DNA from: Rhodospirillum sp.
Lineage (GTDB): Bacteria > Pseudomonadota > Alphaproteobacteria > Dongiales > Dongiaceae
Direction: 5' to 3'
DNA length: 64,000 nucleotides
Assembly (NCBI GenBank): GCA_013822765.1
Contig: PNKY01000001.1
Span: forward strand, 496,001-560,000
Both the position numbers and the translations under genes were made by a program. Positions 1-8,448 of the stretch are shown piece after piece. How positions within the stretch are numbered: the first letter of the stretch is position 1; each line of letters starts with the position of its first letter. The notes under the pieces were generated by a model that saw nothing but the letters and a program-made list of their open reading frames with translations, ran no database searches and had not been told where the DNA came from.

Positions 1-186
1 GGCGAAACGCAGACCGCGAAGGTCTCCGGCTTCACCGGCGGCGCGCAGCTGCATGTGCTCGACGAAGGCAGCTTCGTCGCCGCGACCAGGGATGCCGGCT
101 ATCTCAACAAGGGCGGCAAGGCGCTGAAGAAGGTCGGCTCGGTCGCGCTCGCGCCCTACGCCGTCGCACGGATCGCCGCGGTCTGA
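1..186 (+). CDS. C-terminal end of an unidentified protein (cut by window start)
   Basis: An open frame runs from base 1 to a TGA at 184-186 and gives about 61 residues, ending in ...APYAVARIAAV. The tail is hydrophobic and beta-like, as in the C-terminal sandwich domain of some glycoside hydrolase-like or lactonase proteins, but too little is present to name a family. Its stop overlaps the ATG of the next gene (TGATG), so it is the upstream member of the otnK-otnC operon. In tetronate or apionate pathways a hydrolase or lactonase could precede the DUF1537 kinase; that is inference only. Confidence 0.7.
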   Translation, partial: GETQTAKVSGFTGGAQLHVLDEGSFVAATRDAGYLNKGGKALKKVGSVALAPYAVARIAAV

Positions 187-1457
187 TGGCACTGCTCCTC
201 GGCTGCATCGCCGACGACTTCACGGGCGCCACCGATCTCGCCAACACCCTGGTGCGCAACGGCATGCGCACCATCCAGGTGATCGGCGTGCCCGACGGCC
301 TGGAGGTTCCGGCGGAGGCCGAGGCGATCGTGGTCGCGCTCAAGTCGCGCACCGCGCCGGTCGCCGAGGCGGTCGCGCAGTCGGTCGCTTCCTGCCGCTG
401 GCTGCGCCAAGCCGGCGCGCGGCAGATCTACTTCAAATACTGCTCGACCTTCGATTCCACGGACCAGGGCAATATCGGCCCGGTCGCCGATGCCTTGCGT
501 GCGGAGCTTGGCGCGGATTTCGCAACTGTGTGCCCTGCCTTTCCGGAGACCGGGCGCACCATCTACAACGGCCACCTGTTCGTCGGCGATGTGCTGCTGT
601 CCGACTCCTCGATGCGCAATCACCCGCTGACGCCGATGACCGACGCCAACCTGGTGCGCGTGCTGGGCCGCCAGACCAAGTCGGCGGTCGGCCTCGTGCC
701 CTATGCGACGGTGCGGCAGGGAACGGCGGCGATCCGCGCGGCTTTCGACAAGCTGCGCCACCGCGACATCGCCTACGCCGTGGTCGACGCGATCGAGGAC
801 GAGGATTTGCGCTGTCTCGGCGCCGCCTGCGCCGATCTCGCGCTGGCAACCGGCGGCTCCGGCGCGGCCATCGGACTGCCGGGCAACTTCCGGCGTGCCG
901 GCCTGCTGGCGACGCGACCGGCCGAAGGCGATCTGCCCAGTGTGGGCGGCGCGGTCGCCGTGCTTTCCGGTTCCTGCTCGACCGCGACGCTGGCGCAGGT
1001 GACACGCATGCGCGCAAAGCATCCGTCCTTGATGCTCGATCCATTGACCTTGGCGGAGCGCGGCGAGGCGGCGATGGCCGACGCCATGGCCTGGGCGATC
1101 GCCAATCTGAAGGCTGGACCGGTCCTGATCTACGCCAGCGCGCCGCCGGAAGTGGTGAAGGTCGTGCAGGCGAAGCTCGGCCGCGAGCGCGCTGGTGCGG
1201 TGGTCGAACACGCGCTTGCGACCTTGGCCCAAGGCCTGGTGAAGGAAGGCGTGCGCCGCCTCGTGATCGCCGGCGGTGAAAGCTCAGGCGCGGTTGTGCA
1301 GGCGCTCGGCGTGCGTGCGTTGCGCATCGGGCCGCAGATCGATCCGGGCATCCCGGCGACGGTGTCGCTGGGCGATCCTCAGCTTGCGCTGGCGCTGAAA
1401 TCGGGCAACTTTGGCGCCGAGGATTTCTTCCTGAAAGCGATCGAGAAGCTGCGATGA
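186..1457 (+). CDS. otnK: Four-carbon acid sugar kinase, DUF1537 family (3-oxo-tetronate 4-kinase type)
   Basis: A 423-residue protein of the usual length for the family. It opens with the signature GCIADDFTGATDLAN (residues 6-20), the DUF1537 N-terminal domain that binds the sugar acid, and has the C-terminal nucleotide-binding part with a VIAGGESSGAVVQAL motif near residue 363. Members phosphorylate 3-oxo-tetronates at O4 with ATP in the cytosol. The start ATG overlaps the upstream stop, and its own end overlaps the decarboxylase gene by 4 bases (ATGA), so the kinase and decarboxylase are co-translated. Close relatives act on 3-oxo-isoapionate instead (OiaK), so the exact substrate is not settled by sequence. 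Confidence 0.9.
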   Translation: MALLLGCIADDFTGATDLANTLVRNGMRTIQVIGVPDGLEVPAEAEAIVVALKSRTAPVAEAVAQSVASCRWLRQAGARQIYFKYCSTFDSTDQGNIGPVADALRAELGADFATVCPAFPETGRTIYNGHLFVGDVLLSDSSMRNHPLTPMTDANLVRVLGRQTKSAVGLVPYATVRQGTAAIRAAFDKLRHRDIAYAVVDAIEDEDLRCLGAACADLALATGGSGAAIGLPGNFRRAGLLATRPAEGDLPSVGGAVAVLSGSCSTATLAQVTRMRAKHPSLMLDPLTLAERGEAAMADAMAWAIANLKAGPVLIYASAPPEVVKVVQAKLGRERAGAVVEHALATLAQGLVKEGVRRLVIAGGESSGAVVQALGVRALRIGPQIDPGIPATVSLGDPQLALALKSGNFGAEDFFLKAIEKLR

Positions 1458-2083
1458 CCGACGCACGAGACTCGCTGGTTGCCACCGGTAAGTCGATGTT
1501 CGAGCGCCGCCTGACTTTCGGCAGTTCCGGCAACATCAGCGTCAAGACCGGCGACGGCTGGCTGATGTCGCCGACCAACGTCCCGCTCGGCGCACTCGAT
1601 CCGGCGAAGCTTTCGAAGCTCGATTCATCCGGCAAGCACGTCGCCGGCGATGCGCCGACCAAGGAGAGCTTCCTGCATCTCGCGATGTATCGTGAACGGT
1701 CCAGCGCCGGCGCCGTGGTGCATCTGCATTCGACGCACTCGGTCGCGGTGTCCTGCCTCGACGGCATCAATCCGGAAGATGTACTGCCGCCGATCACCGC
1801 CTACTACGTGATGCGCGTCGGCAAGCTGCCGCTCATTCCCTATTACGCGCCCGGCGATCCGACGTTGGGCGAAGCGGTCGGCAAGGTGGCGGCTCAGCAC
1901 TCTGCCGTGCTGCTCGCCAACCACGGCCCGGTGGTCGCCGGCTCGTCGCTCAGCGCAGCCGTTAACGCGATCGAGGAACTTGAAGAGACGGCGCGGCTCT
2001 ACTTGCTGCTGCATGGCCGTCCGACACGCTATTTGACCCCGGAGCAAGTGGCAGACTTGCGGAAGCGGTTTCCGAATCCGTAA
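1454..2083 (+). CDS. otnC: 3-oxo-tetronate 4-phosphate decarboxylase, class II aldolase family
   Basis: A 209-residue class II aldolase/adducin-type protein. The metal-binding motif VVHLHSTHSVAVSC (HxH plus H) is visible, as are the TKESFLHLAMY segment carrying the acidic catalytic residue and a later ANHGPVV histidine. In the tetronate pathway it decarboxylates the product of OtnK to dihydroxyacetone phosphate. It starts inside the otnK stop (ATGA overlap). The pair with otnK and the nearby denD matches the known D-erythronate/L-threonate catabolic set. Apionate-pathway decarboxylases are homologous, so specificity remains an inference. Confidence 0.88.
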   Translation: MTDARDSLVATGKSMFERRLTFGSSGNISVKTGDGWLMSPTNVPLGALDPAKLSKLDSSGKHVAGDAPTKESFLHLAMYRERSSAGAVVHLHSTHSVAVSCLDGINPEDVLPPITAYYVMRVGKLPLIPYYAPGDPTLGEAVGKVAAQHSAVLLANHGPVVAGSSLSAAVNAIEELEETARLYLLLHGRPTRYLTPEQVADLRKRFPNP

Positions 2084-2152
2084 TTGAAGGACTCATCCTT
2101 GGGATCCACGAGTTTGCCTGGAGCATCAGGTTCGGCCCATTGAAACTCATGG

Positions 2153-2175
2153 ATGGCAAGGCCAAGCCTTGCCAT
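2153..2175. terminator. Perfect hairpin between convergent otnC and denD
   Basis: ATGGCAAGGC and GCCTTGCCAT form a 10-bp perfect stem with a CAA loop. It lies in the 121-bp gap between the convergent ends of otnC and denD, where a bidirectional terminator is expected. No T-run follows on either side, so it is not a textbook intrinsic terminator. Confidence 0.45.
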
Positions 2176-2204
2176 GACGGTGAGAGGGAAGGTGGGGTGG
2201 CGCG

Positions 2205-3191
2205 CTACCGCGGCAGGAAGTCCTCGATATACGCCCGCACGATCGAATCCAGGTCCGGATCCTTCGGCAGGCCCAAACTGAGCGCGCGCTCAAACGTGGT
2301 GCCGATCGGCCAGCCAGCGACGATGCGCTCGATCACCGGGTCCTTCTCCACGCGGATCTCGCCGAGCTTGCGGTTGCCGGCGACGCGCTTCAACGCTGCG
2401 ATCATGTCCGCGACCGTCACGTCGAGCGATGGCAGGCTGACCGCGCGGTCCTCGCCAAGCTTCGCACCGTCCGCCTCGTGCAGCTTGAGGAAGCCTTCGA
2501 CGATGGTGCGGTAGCCGGCGAGCGGCATCACGGCGTCGGTGCCGACCGGAAGCACGCATTCGACGCCGTTCAGCGGCTCGCGGAACACGCCGCTGGCGAA
2601 GCTCGACGCCGCCTTGTTCGGCTTGCCGGGCCGGATGATGACGGTCGGTAGGCGCGCCGAGCGGCCGTCGATGTAGCCCTTGCGGGTATAGTCGTTGACC
2701 AGCAGCTCGCCGATCGCCTTGGTCATGCCATAGGTGGTCTGCGGCACCTGCTTGGTGGCGTCGCCGACGTGCTTCGGCATCGCCTTGCCGCCGAACACCG
2801 CGATCGAGCTGGCGAACACCACGCGCGGCTTGGAGCCCAGCGCCCGCGCCGATTCCAGCACATGCAGGTTGCCGTCTAGATTGACCCGCATGGCAAGGTC
2901 GAAATCCAGCTCGCCGCCGCCGCTCACCACCGAGGCGAGGTGGAACACCGACAGGTCCGGCCGGTCGAACAGCTTTTTCACGGTCGCCCTGTCGGCAATC
3001 TCGCCGGCGACGAACTTGGCGCGGTCATCGAGACCGGCGGGTCGCGCCGGCGGCGTCACCACGTCGAACAGCAGCAGCTCGTCGATCTTCTCCGGCTTGC
3101 CCGAGGGGCCGGTGAGGGAGCCGAGCGCGGTCAGCCGCCGTGCCAGTTGAAGCCCCAGGAAGCCGGCGCCGCCGGTGATGATGACCTTCAT
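2205..3191 (-). CDS. denD: D-erythronate dehydrogenase, NAD-dependent epimerase/dehydratase family
   Basis: A 328-residue short-chain-type protein with an N-terminal Rossmann motif TGGAGFLGLQLA (residues 6-17) and the catalytic YGMTKAIGE (YxxxK) near residue 153. The family oxidises the C3 hydroxyl of D-erythronate with NAD+ to feed the OtnK/OtnC steps. It is transcribed towards otnC, so the three pathway genes are adjacent but not one operon. Upstream lies a 12-bp perfect palindrome shared with the divergent aldo/keto reductase. No gene for the tetronate isomerase OtnI is seen here. Confidence 0.88.
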   Translation of the reverse strand: MKVIITGGAGFLGLQLARRLTALGSLTGPSGKPEKIDELLLFDVVTPPARPAGLDDRAKFVAGEIADRATVKKLFDRPDLSVFHLASVVSGGGELDFDLAMRVNLDGNLHVLESARALGSKPRVVFASSIAVFGGKAMPKHVGDATKQVPQTTYGMTKAIGELLVNDYTRKGYIDGRSARLPTVIIRPGKPNKAASSFASGVFREPLNGVECVLPVGTDAVMPLAGYRTIVEGFLKLHEADGAKLGEDRAVSLPSLDVTVADMIAALKRVAGNRKLGEIRVEKDPVIERIVAGWPIGTTFERALSLGLPKDPDLDSIVRAYIEDFLPR

Positions 3192-3218
3192 ATGCTCCCC
3201 TTGTCGCTCGTTTTTTCG

Positions 3219-3230
3219 TGTTAGCTAACA
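3219..3230. promoter_or_regulatory. Perfect palindrome TGTTAGCTAACA in divergent promoter region
   Basis: TGTTAGCTAACA is a perfect 12-bp palindrome 28 bases before denD and 130 bases before the aldo/keto reductase start. The sequence is close to operators of LacI- and GntR-type regulators, which often have a TGTTA-centred dyad. It probably controls the tetronate genes, but no regulator gene is in the neighbourhood. Confidence 0.5.
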
Positions 3231-3359
3231 GTAGATGGCGGTAGGAAAACCGCAACCGATTCCGGGCGGAAAATCCCCATATCCCTGATCTGTTCGCGGT
3301 TGCTCTTAGCAGCCTTTGGCCGCTACTTCTATGCACTTCACCGGATGAGGACCGCCGCC

Positions 3360-4412
3360 ATGACCTACACCGCCCACGTGCAGCGCTACGAGATGATGCA
3401 ATACCGCTTTTGCGGTCAGAGCGGCCTCAAATTGCCGGCCCTCACCCTCGGCCTGTGGCACAATTTCGGCAATTCCACGCCCTATGCCGTCCAGCGCGAG
3501 ATGGTCATCACCGCCTTCGATCTCGGCATCACCCATTTCGACCTCGCCAACAATTACGGTCCGCCTGCGGGCAGCGCGGAGATCAATTTCGGCCGCCTGA
3601 TGCGCGAAGACCTAAAGCCCTACCGCGACGAACTGCTCATCTCCTCCAAGGCCGGCTGGGACATGTGGCCGGGTCCATACGGACAGGGCGGCGGCGGCCG
3701 CAAGTATGTACTGGCAAGCCTCGACCAGAGCCTGCAGCGGCTTGGCCTGGACTATGTCGACATCTTCTATTCGCACCGTTTCGATCCCGACACGCCGCTC
3801 GAGGAGACCATGGGCGCGCTGGCGACCGCCGTGCAGCAGGGCAAGGCGCTCTATGTCGGCCTCTCGTCATACTCGCCGGGCAAGACGCGCGAGGGGGCGA
3901 AGCTGCTGAAGGACATGGGGGTGCGCTGCCTGATCCATCAGCCGGCCTACAACATGTTCAATCGCTGGATCGAGGAGAAGGAGCACAATCTCCTCGGTGC
4001 GCTTGCCGAGACCGGCATGGGCTGCATCGCCTTCTCCGTGCTGGCGCAGGGCATGTTGTCGGAGAAGTATCTCGGCGGTGTCCCGGTCGAGGCGCGCATC
4101 AACCGTCCCGGCGGCGGCTCGCTGAAGAAGGATCACCTGAAGCCGGAGAATCTCGCGCACGTGAAGGCGCTGAACGAGATCGCCAAGAAACGCGGCCAAA
4201 GCCTGGCGCAGATGGCGCTCGCCTGGACCCTGCGCGATCCGCGCGTCACCTCGGCCCTGCTCGGCGCCAGCAGCGCGGAGCAGATCAAGGAGAATGTCGG
4301 CGCGCTCAAGAAGCTCGATTTCAGCGCGGCTGAGCTGGCGGAGATCGACAAGCACGCAATCGACCTCGGCATCAACCTCTGGGAGAAACCGAGCACCGAC
4401 CAGCGGCCGTAA
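3360..4412 (+). CDS. Aldo/keto reductase, L-glyceraldehyde 3-phosphate reductase (YghZ/KCAB) type
   Basis: A 350-residue protein from the ATG at 3360, preceded by GATGAGGA; a longer in-frame start at 3300 adds 20 residues without family similarity. The AKR tetrad is visible: Asp in GITHFDLANNYG, Tyr in the same segment, Lys in LLISSKAGWDMWPGPYG and His in FYSHRFD. The GWDMWPGPYG loop is typical of the YghZ branch, which reduces L-glyceraldehyde 3-phosphate and methylglyoxal with NADPH. It probably handles aldehyde by-products of neighbouring sugar-acid catabolism. Confidence 0.85.
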   Translation: MTYTAHVQRYEMMQYRFCGQSGLKLPALTLGLWHNFGNSTPYAVQREMVITAFDLGITHFDLANNYGPPAGSAEINFGRLMREDLKPYRDELLISSKAGWDMWPGPYGQGGGGRKYVLASLDQSLQRLGLDYVDIFYSHRFDPDTPLEETMGALATAVQQGKALYVGLSSYSPGKTREGAKLLKDMGVRCLIHQPAYNMFNRWIEEKEHNLLGALAETGMGCIAFSVLAQGMLSEKYLGGVPVEARINRPGGGSLKKDHLKPENLAHVKALNEIAKKRGQSLAQMALAWTLRDPRVTSALLGASSAEQIKENVGALKKLDFSAAELAEIDKHAIDLGINLWEKPSTDQRP

Positions 4413-4437
4413 CATCTTGTTCCGACGCGTTTAAAAT

Positions 4438-4481
4438 AGAATGTAATAATCCTAACATTCTGTGATATAATTAACATTCTG
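4438..4481. promoter_or_regulatory. Three copies of ACATTCT/AGAATGT before deoC
   Basis: AGAATGT at 4438-4444 is the inverse of ACATTCT at 4455-4461. The longer word TAACATTCTG occurs twice, at 4453-4462 and 4472-4481, a 19-bp repeat interval. The AT-rich block sits about 90-130 bases before deoC in otherwise GC-rich DNA. Spaced repeats like these are typical of DeoR- or SorC-family operators. It is the likely control region of the deoC operon, by inference. Confidence 0.5.
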
Positions 4482-4567
4482 AACGGTGGCCAGCCGCCGT
4501 GGCAGGCCTATGATCGCGCGGAACGACATCGCTCCGCGTCGGTCCAACGTTCGCCCGGGAGATCAGC

Positions 4568-5566
4568 ATGGCGGAATTGAAGATCGCTCCCCTTCGTCCG
4601 GAGGCTGGCCGCAACGCGCCGGCGCGCAACGAAGCCTGCAAGCTCGACCTCGGCTGGGTGCGCGACGTGCGCGTCAACCTGTCGGCGGCGGAGCGGCGCG
4701 TCGCAACCTTGCCCGGCCGCCGCGCGGTCAAGAAGGACGCGCAGGCCGCCTGGCTGTTGAAGGCCGTCACCTGCATCGACCTCACCACGCTCAACGGCGA
4801 TGACACCGAAGGCCGCGTACGGCGGCTGTGCGCAAAGGCGAAGTCGCCGATCCGTCGCGACATCCTGGAAGCGCTCGGCATGGCCGACCGGCCCATCACC
4901 ACCGGCGCGATCTGCGTCTATCACCGCTTCGTCAAGACCGCGGTCGACGCACTGGAGGGCAGCGGCATTCCGGTCGCAGCCGTGTCGACAGGGTTCCCCG
5001 CCGGCTTGGTGCCGCACGATGTGAAGCTGAAGGAGATCGAAGCCTCGGTACGCGACGGCGCCAAGGAGATCGACATCGTCATCACGCGCGAGCATGTGCT
5101 GACCGGCAACTGGCAGGCGCTGTATGACGAGATGCGCGACTTCCGCCAGGGCTGCGGCGATGCCCATGTGAAGGCAATCCTCGCCACCGGCGACTTGAAG
5201 ACGATGCGCAACGTGGCGCGCGCCTCGCTGGTCTGCATGATGGCGGGCGCCGACTTCATCAAGACCTCTACCGGCAAGGAAAGCGTGAACGCCACGCTCC
5301 TCGTCACGCTCATCATGGTGCGCATGATCCGCGCCTATCACGAGCGCACCGGCTTCATGGTCGGCTACAAGCCGGCCGGCGGCATTTCAGCCGCCAAGGA
5401 CGTGCTGAACTATCAGTTCGTGATGAAGGAAGAGCTGGGCCGCGAGTGGCTGGAGCCGGAGTACTTCCGCGTCGGCGCCTCCAGCCTGCTGGCCGACATC
5501 GAGCGCCAGCTCGAGCATCACGTGACCGGCCGCTATTCGGCCTACAACCGCCACCCGGTGGGATGA
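4568..5566 (+). CDS. deoC: Deoxyribose-phosphate aldolase
   Basis: A 332-residue class I aldolase of the longer DeoC group. It cleaves 2-deoxyribose 5-phosphate to glyceraldehyde 3-phosphate and acetaldehyde. The Schiff-base lysine is in ADFIKTSTGKE (near residue 232), and the second active-site lysine in VGYKPAGGIS. A Shine-Dalgarno GGGAGAT lies 6 bases before ATG 4568. The stop overlaps the aldehyde dehydrogenase start (ATGA), so acetaldehyde made here could be oxidised by the next product. Confidence 0.93.
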   Translation: MAELKIAPLRPEAGRNAPARNEACKLDLGWVRDVRVNLSAAERRVATLPGRRAVKKDAQAAWLLKAVTCIDLTTLNGDDTEGRVRRLCAKAKSPIRRDILEALGMADRPITTGAICVYHRFVKTAVDALEGSGIPVAAVSTGFPAGLVPHDVKLKEIEASVRDGAKEIDIVITREHVLTGNWQALYDEMRDFRQGCGDAHVKAILATGDLKTMRNVARASLVCMMAGADFIKTSTGKESVNATLLVTLIMVRMIRAYHERTGFMVGYKPAGGISAAKDVLNYQFVMKEELGREWLEPEYFRVGASSLLADIERQLEHHVTGRYSAYNRHPVG

Positions 5567-7956
5567 TCGCCATGACCGTAGCCCGTTACTTCGACGAGAT
5601 GAACTACGGCCCGGCGCCGGAAGCCGACACCGAGGTGCGCGCTTGGCTCAAGCGCCACGACTCCACCTTCGGCCACTTCATCGACGGCGCCTTTGTGAAG
5701 CCGAACTCCGGCACCTATGTCGACAGCATGGATCCGGCGACCGGCAACAAGCTCGCGCGCATCGCCAATGGCAACGCCGCGGATATCGACGCCGCGGTCG
5801 CGGCCGCACGCAAGGCGCAGGACAAGTGGGCGAAGATCGGCGGTCCGGCGCGGGCGCGTCATCTCTATGCCCTGGCGCGCGCGGTACAGCGGCACGGCCG
5901 CCTGTTCGCCGTGCTCGAATCCCTCGACGGCGGCAAGCCGGTACGCGAATCGCGCGACATCGATATTCCGCTGGTGGCGCGGCACTTCTATCACCACGCC
6001 GGCTGGGCGCAGCTGCAGGAGCGCGAATTCGCCGACCACGTGCCGGTCGGCGTGGTCGGCCAAGTCATTCCCTGGAATTTCCCGCTGCTGATGCTGGCGT
6101 GGAAGCTGGCGCCGGCACTGGCGCTCGGCAACACCGTGGTGCTGAAGCCGGCGGAATTCACCTCGCTCACCGCGCTGCTGTTCGCTGAGATCGCGGCGCA
6201 GGCCGGCTTGCCTGCCGGCGTGCTCAATGTGGTCACTGGCGAAGGCCCGACGGGCGCCGCGCTGGTCGATCATCCCGACGTCAACAAGATCGCCTTCACC
6301 GGCTCGACCGAGGTGGGTCGCCTGATCCGCGGCAAGACCGCGGGTTCCGGCAAGACCTTGACTCTCGAGCTCGGCGGCAAGTCGCCCTTCATCATTTTCG
6401 ACGATGCCGATCTCGACGGCGCGGTCGAGGGCGTGGTGGACGGCATCTGGCTCAACCAGGGCCAGGTGTGCTGCGCCGGCTCGCGCCTGCTGCTGCAGGA
6501 AGGCATCGCCGAAGACTTCCTCGCGCGCCTCAAGCGCCGCATGACCAGGCTGCGGGTGGGCCATCCGCTCGACAAGGCGATCGACATGGGCGCGATCGTG
6601 GCGCCGGTCCAGCTGAAGCGCATCCGGTCGCTGGTGCAGACCGGCATCTCCGAAGGTGGCTCGGTCTTCCAGCCCGATCTCGCGCTGCCCAAGGAAGGCT
6701 GCTTCTTCCCACCGACCCTGATCAGCGACGTGCAGCCGACCGCGACTGTCATGCAGGAAGAGATCTTCGGCCCCGTGATCGTCGCCATGACCTTCCGCAC
6801 CCCGGACGAAGCGATCGCGCTTGCCAACAACACACGTTACGGCCTCGCCGCCAGCGTGTGGAGCGAGACCATCGGCCTTGCCCTCGACGTCGCGCCCAAG
6901 CTGCAGGCCGGCGTGGTGTGGATCAATGCCACCAACCTGTTCGATGCGGCGGTCGGCTTCGGCGGCTACCGCGAGTCCGGCTTCGGCCGCGAGGGCGGGC
7001 GGGAAGGCTGCTACGAGTATCTGAAGCCCAAGCCCTGGGTGGGCCGCAAGCCGCGCAAAGTGGTGGAGCAGCCGCATCTGCAGACAGCGCCCGGTGGTTT
7101 CGACGCGCCCACGCTGGACCGTACCGCCAAGCTGTTCATCGGCGGCAAGCAGGCACGGCCGGACGGCAACTACTCGCGCGTCATCGTCTCGCCTGCCGGC
7201 AAGCTGGTGGGCGAAGTCGGCGAAGGCAATCGCAAGGACATTCGCAACGCCGTCGCCGCCGCGCGCGGTGCGGAGGCCTGGTCGCGCGCTACCACGCACA
7301 ACCGGGCGCAAATCCTCTATTACATCGCCGAGAACCTCTCCGCGCGCAGTGCCGAGTTTGCCGGCCGCATCTCCGCCATGACCGGCGCGTCCGCCGCCAA
7401 AGCGAAGGCCGAGGTCGATGCGACCATCAACCGCCTGTTCAGCTACGGCGCCTGGGCCGACAAGTTCGAAGGCGCGGTGCATTCGCCGCCGCTGCGCGGC
7501 GTGGCGCTCGCGATGAACGAGCCGATCGGCGTCGCCGGCGTGGTGTGCCCGGACGAGGCGCCTTTGCTCTCCTTCATCAGCCTGGTGGCGCCGCTGATCA
7601 CGGTCGGCAACCGCGTGGTGGTGGTGCCGAGCGAGCGCCACCCGCTCGCCGCCACCGATTTCTACCAGGTGCTGGAGACCTCGGACCTGCCGGCCGGCGT
7701 CATCAACATCGTGACCGGTGCGCGCGAGGACCTGACCAAGACCTTGGCCGACCACGATGACGTCGATGCCCTGTGGGTGTTCGGGTCAAAGACTGCCTCG
7801 GCGACCGCGGAAAGGCACTCGGTCGGCAACCTGAAGCGCACCCTGGTCGACCATGGCCTCGAGACCGACTGGACCGACCCGGCGGCGGCCGAAGGGCCAA
7901 TCCTGTTGCGCCACGCCACGCAGGTGAAGAATATCTGGATTCCGTACGGCGAATAG
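5563..7956 (+). CDS. ALDH16-type aldehyde dehydrogenase with a second, non-catalytic ALDH domain
   Basis: A 797-residue protein made of a complete ALDH domain (about residues 30-490) followed by a truncated one (about 520-797). The first has LELGGKSP with the general-base Glu and GQVCCAGSR with the nucleophile Cys. The second keeps the Rossmann part (NEPIGVAGVV, LPAGVINIVTG) but ends before a catalytic Cys would appear. This layout matches the ALDH16 family. The start ATG 5563 overlaps the deoC stop; an alternative ATG is at 5572. Likely role: oxidation of acetaldehyde or another deoxyribose-derived aldehyde with NAD+. Confidence 0.88.
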   Translation: MIAMTVARYFDEMNYGPAPEADTEVRAWLKRHDSTFGHFIDGAFVKPNSGTYVDSMDPATGNKLARIANGNAADIDAAVAAARKAQDKWAKIGGPARARHLYALARAVQRHGRLFAVLESLDGGKPVRESRDIDIPLVARHFYHHAGWAQLQEREFADHVPVGVVGQVIPWNFPLLMLAWKLAPALALGNTVVLKPAEFTSLTALLFAEIAAQAGLPAGVLNVVTGEGPTGAALVDHPDVNKIAFTGSTEVGRLIRGKTAGSGKTLTLELGGKSPFIIFDDADLDGAVEGVVDGIWLNQGQVCCAGSRLLLQEGIAEDFLARLKRRMTRLRVGHPLDKAIDMGAIVAPVQLKRIRSLVQTGISEGGSVFQPDLALPKEGCFFPPTLISDVQPTATVMQEEIFGPVIVAMTFRTPDEAIALANNTRYGLAASVWSETIGLALDVAPKLQAGVVWINATNLFDAAVGFGGYRESGFGREGGREGCYEYLKPKPWVGRKPRKVVEQPHLQTAPGGFDAPTLDRTAKLFIGGKQARPDGNYSRVIVSPAGKLVGEVGEGNRKDIRNAVAAARGAEAWSRATTHNRAQILYYIAENLSARSAEFAGRISAMTGASAAKAKAEVDATINRLFSYGAWADKFEGAVHSPPLRGVALAMNEPIGVAGVVCPDEAPLLSFISLVAPLITVGNRVVVVPSERHPLAATDFYQVLETSDLPAGVINIVTGAREDLTKTLADHDDVDALWVFGSKTASATAERHSVGNLKRTLVDHGLETDWTDPAAAEGPILLRHATQVKNIWIPYGE

Positions 7957-7994
7957 CCAAGATAGGCGGAACTGGAAATCAGGGGAGGCAAGCC

Positions 7995-8444
7995 TTGCTG
8001 AAGAATCTCGACCCGCTGCTCAATGCGGACGTGCTCCATGCGCTGCGCGCCATGGGCCATGGCGACACGCTGGTGCTGAGCGATACCAACTTTCCATCTG
8101 AGTCGGTTGCTCGAAAGACCGTGCTCGGCAAGCTGCTGCGCATCGACGCCACCTGCCCGCGGGCGGCGCGCGCCATCCTGTCGGTGATGCCGCTCGACAG
8201 CTTCGTCGAGCACGCCACCTACCGCATGGAGGTGGTCGGCAATCCCAAGGACATCCAGCCGGTGCAGAAGGAAGTGCAGGCGGAGATCGACAAGGCTGAG
8301 GGCAAGCCCTGGCCGATGGGCTCGATCGAGCGCATGGCGTTCTATGAACACGCCAAGAAGGCCTATTGCGTCATCACCACCGCCGAGACGCGGTTCTACG
8401 GCTGTTTCATCTTCACTAAGGGCGTGATCCCGCCGAAGGAATAG
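7995..8444 (+). CDS. RbsD/FucU-family sugar mutarotase
   Basis: The reading frame gives about 149 residues beginning LKNLDPLLNADVLHALRAMGHGD, the RbsD/FucU signature with the catalytic His in the GHGD motif. The only sensible start is TTG at 7995, preceded by a strong AGGGGAGG at 7981-7988. The open frame upstream of it is the antisense-like continuation inside the dehydrogenase gene. Family members interconvert pyranose and furanose or alpha and beta anomers of ribose or fucose. Its place before ribokinase supports a ribose/deoxyribose role. The length (about 149) fits the FucU branch better than RbsD (about 139). Confidence 0.85.
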   Translation: MLKNLDPLLNADVLHALRAMGHGDTLVLSDTNFPSESVARKTVLGKLLRIDATCPRAARAILSVMPLDSFVEHATYRMEVVGNPKDIQPVQKEVQAEIDKAEGKPWPMGSIERMAFYEHAKKAYCVITTAETRFYGCFIFTKGVIPPKE

Positions 8445-8448
8445 CCGG

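Noticed and set aside
3300-3359. 20-codon N-terminal extension of the aldo/keto reductase
   Set aside because: Upstream residues are not typical of the family, and a ribosome site is present before ATG 3360.
5542-7755. Very long minus-strand open frame opposite the aldehyde dehydrogenase gene
   Set aside because: Typical of GC-rich DNA with biased third positions; the encoded sequence is His/Arg/Gly-rich with no motifs, while the plus strand has all ALDH motifs.
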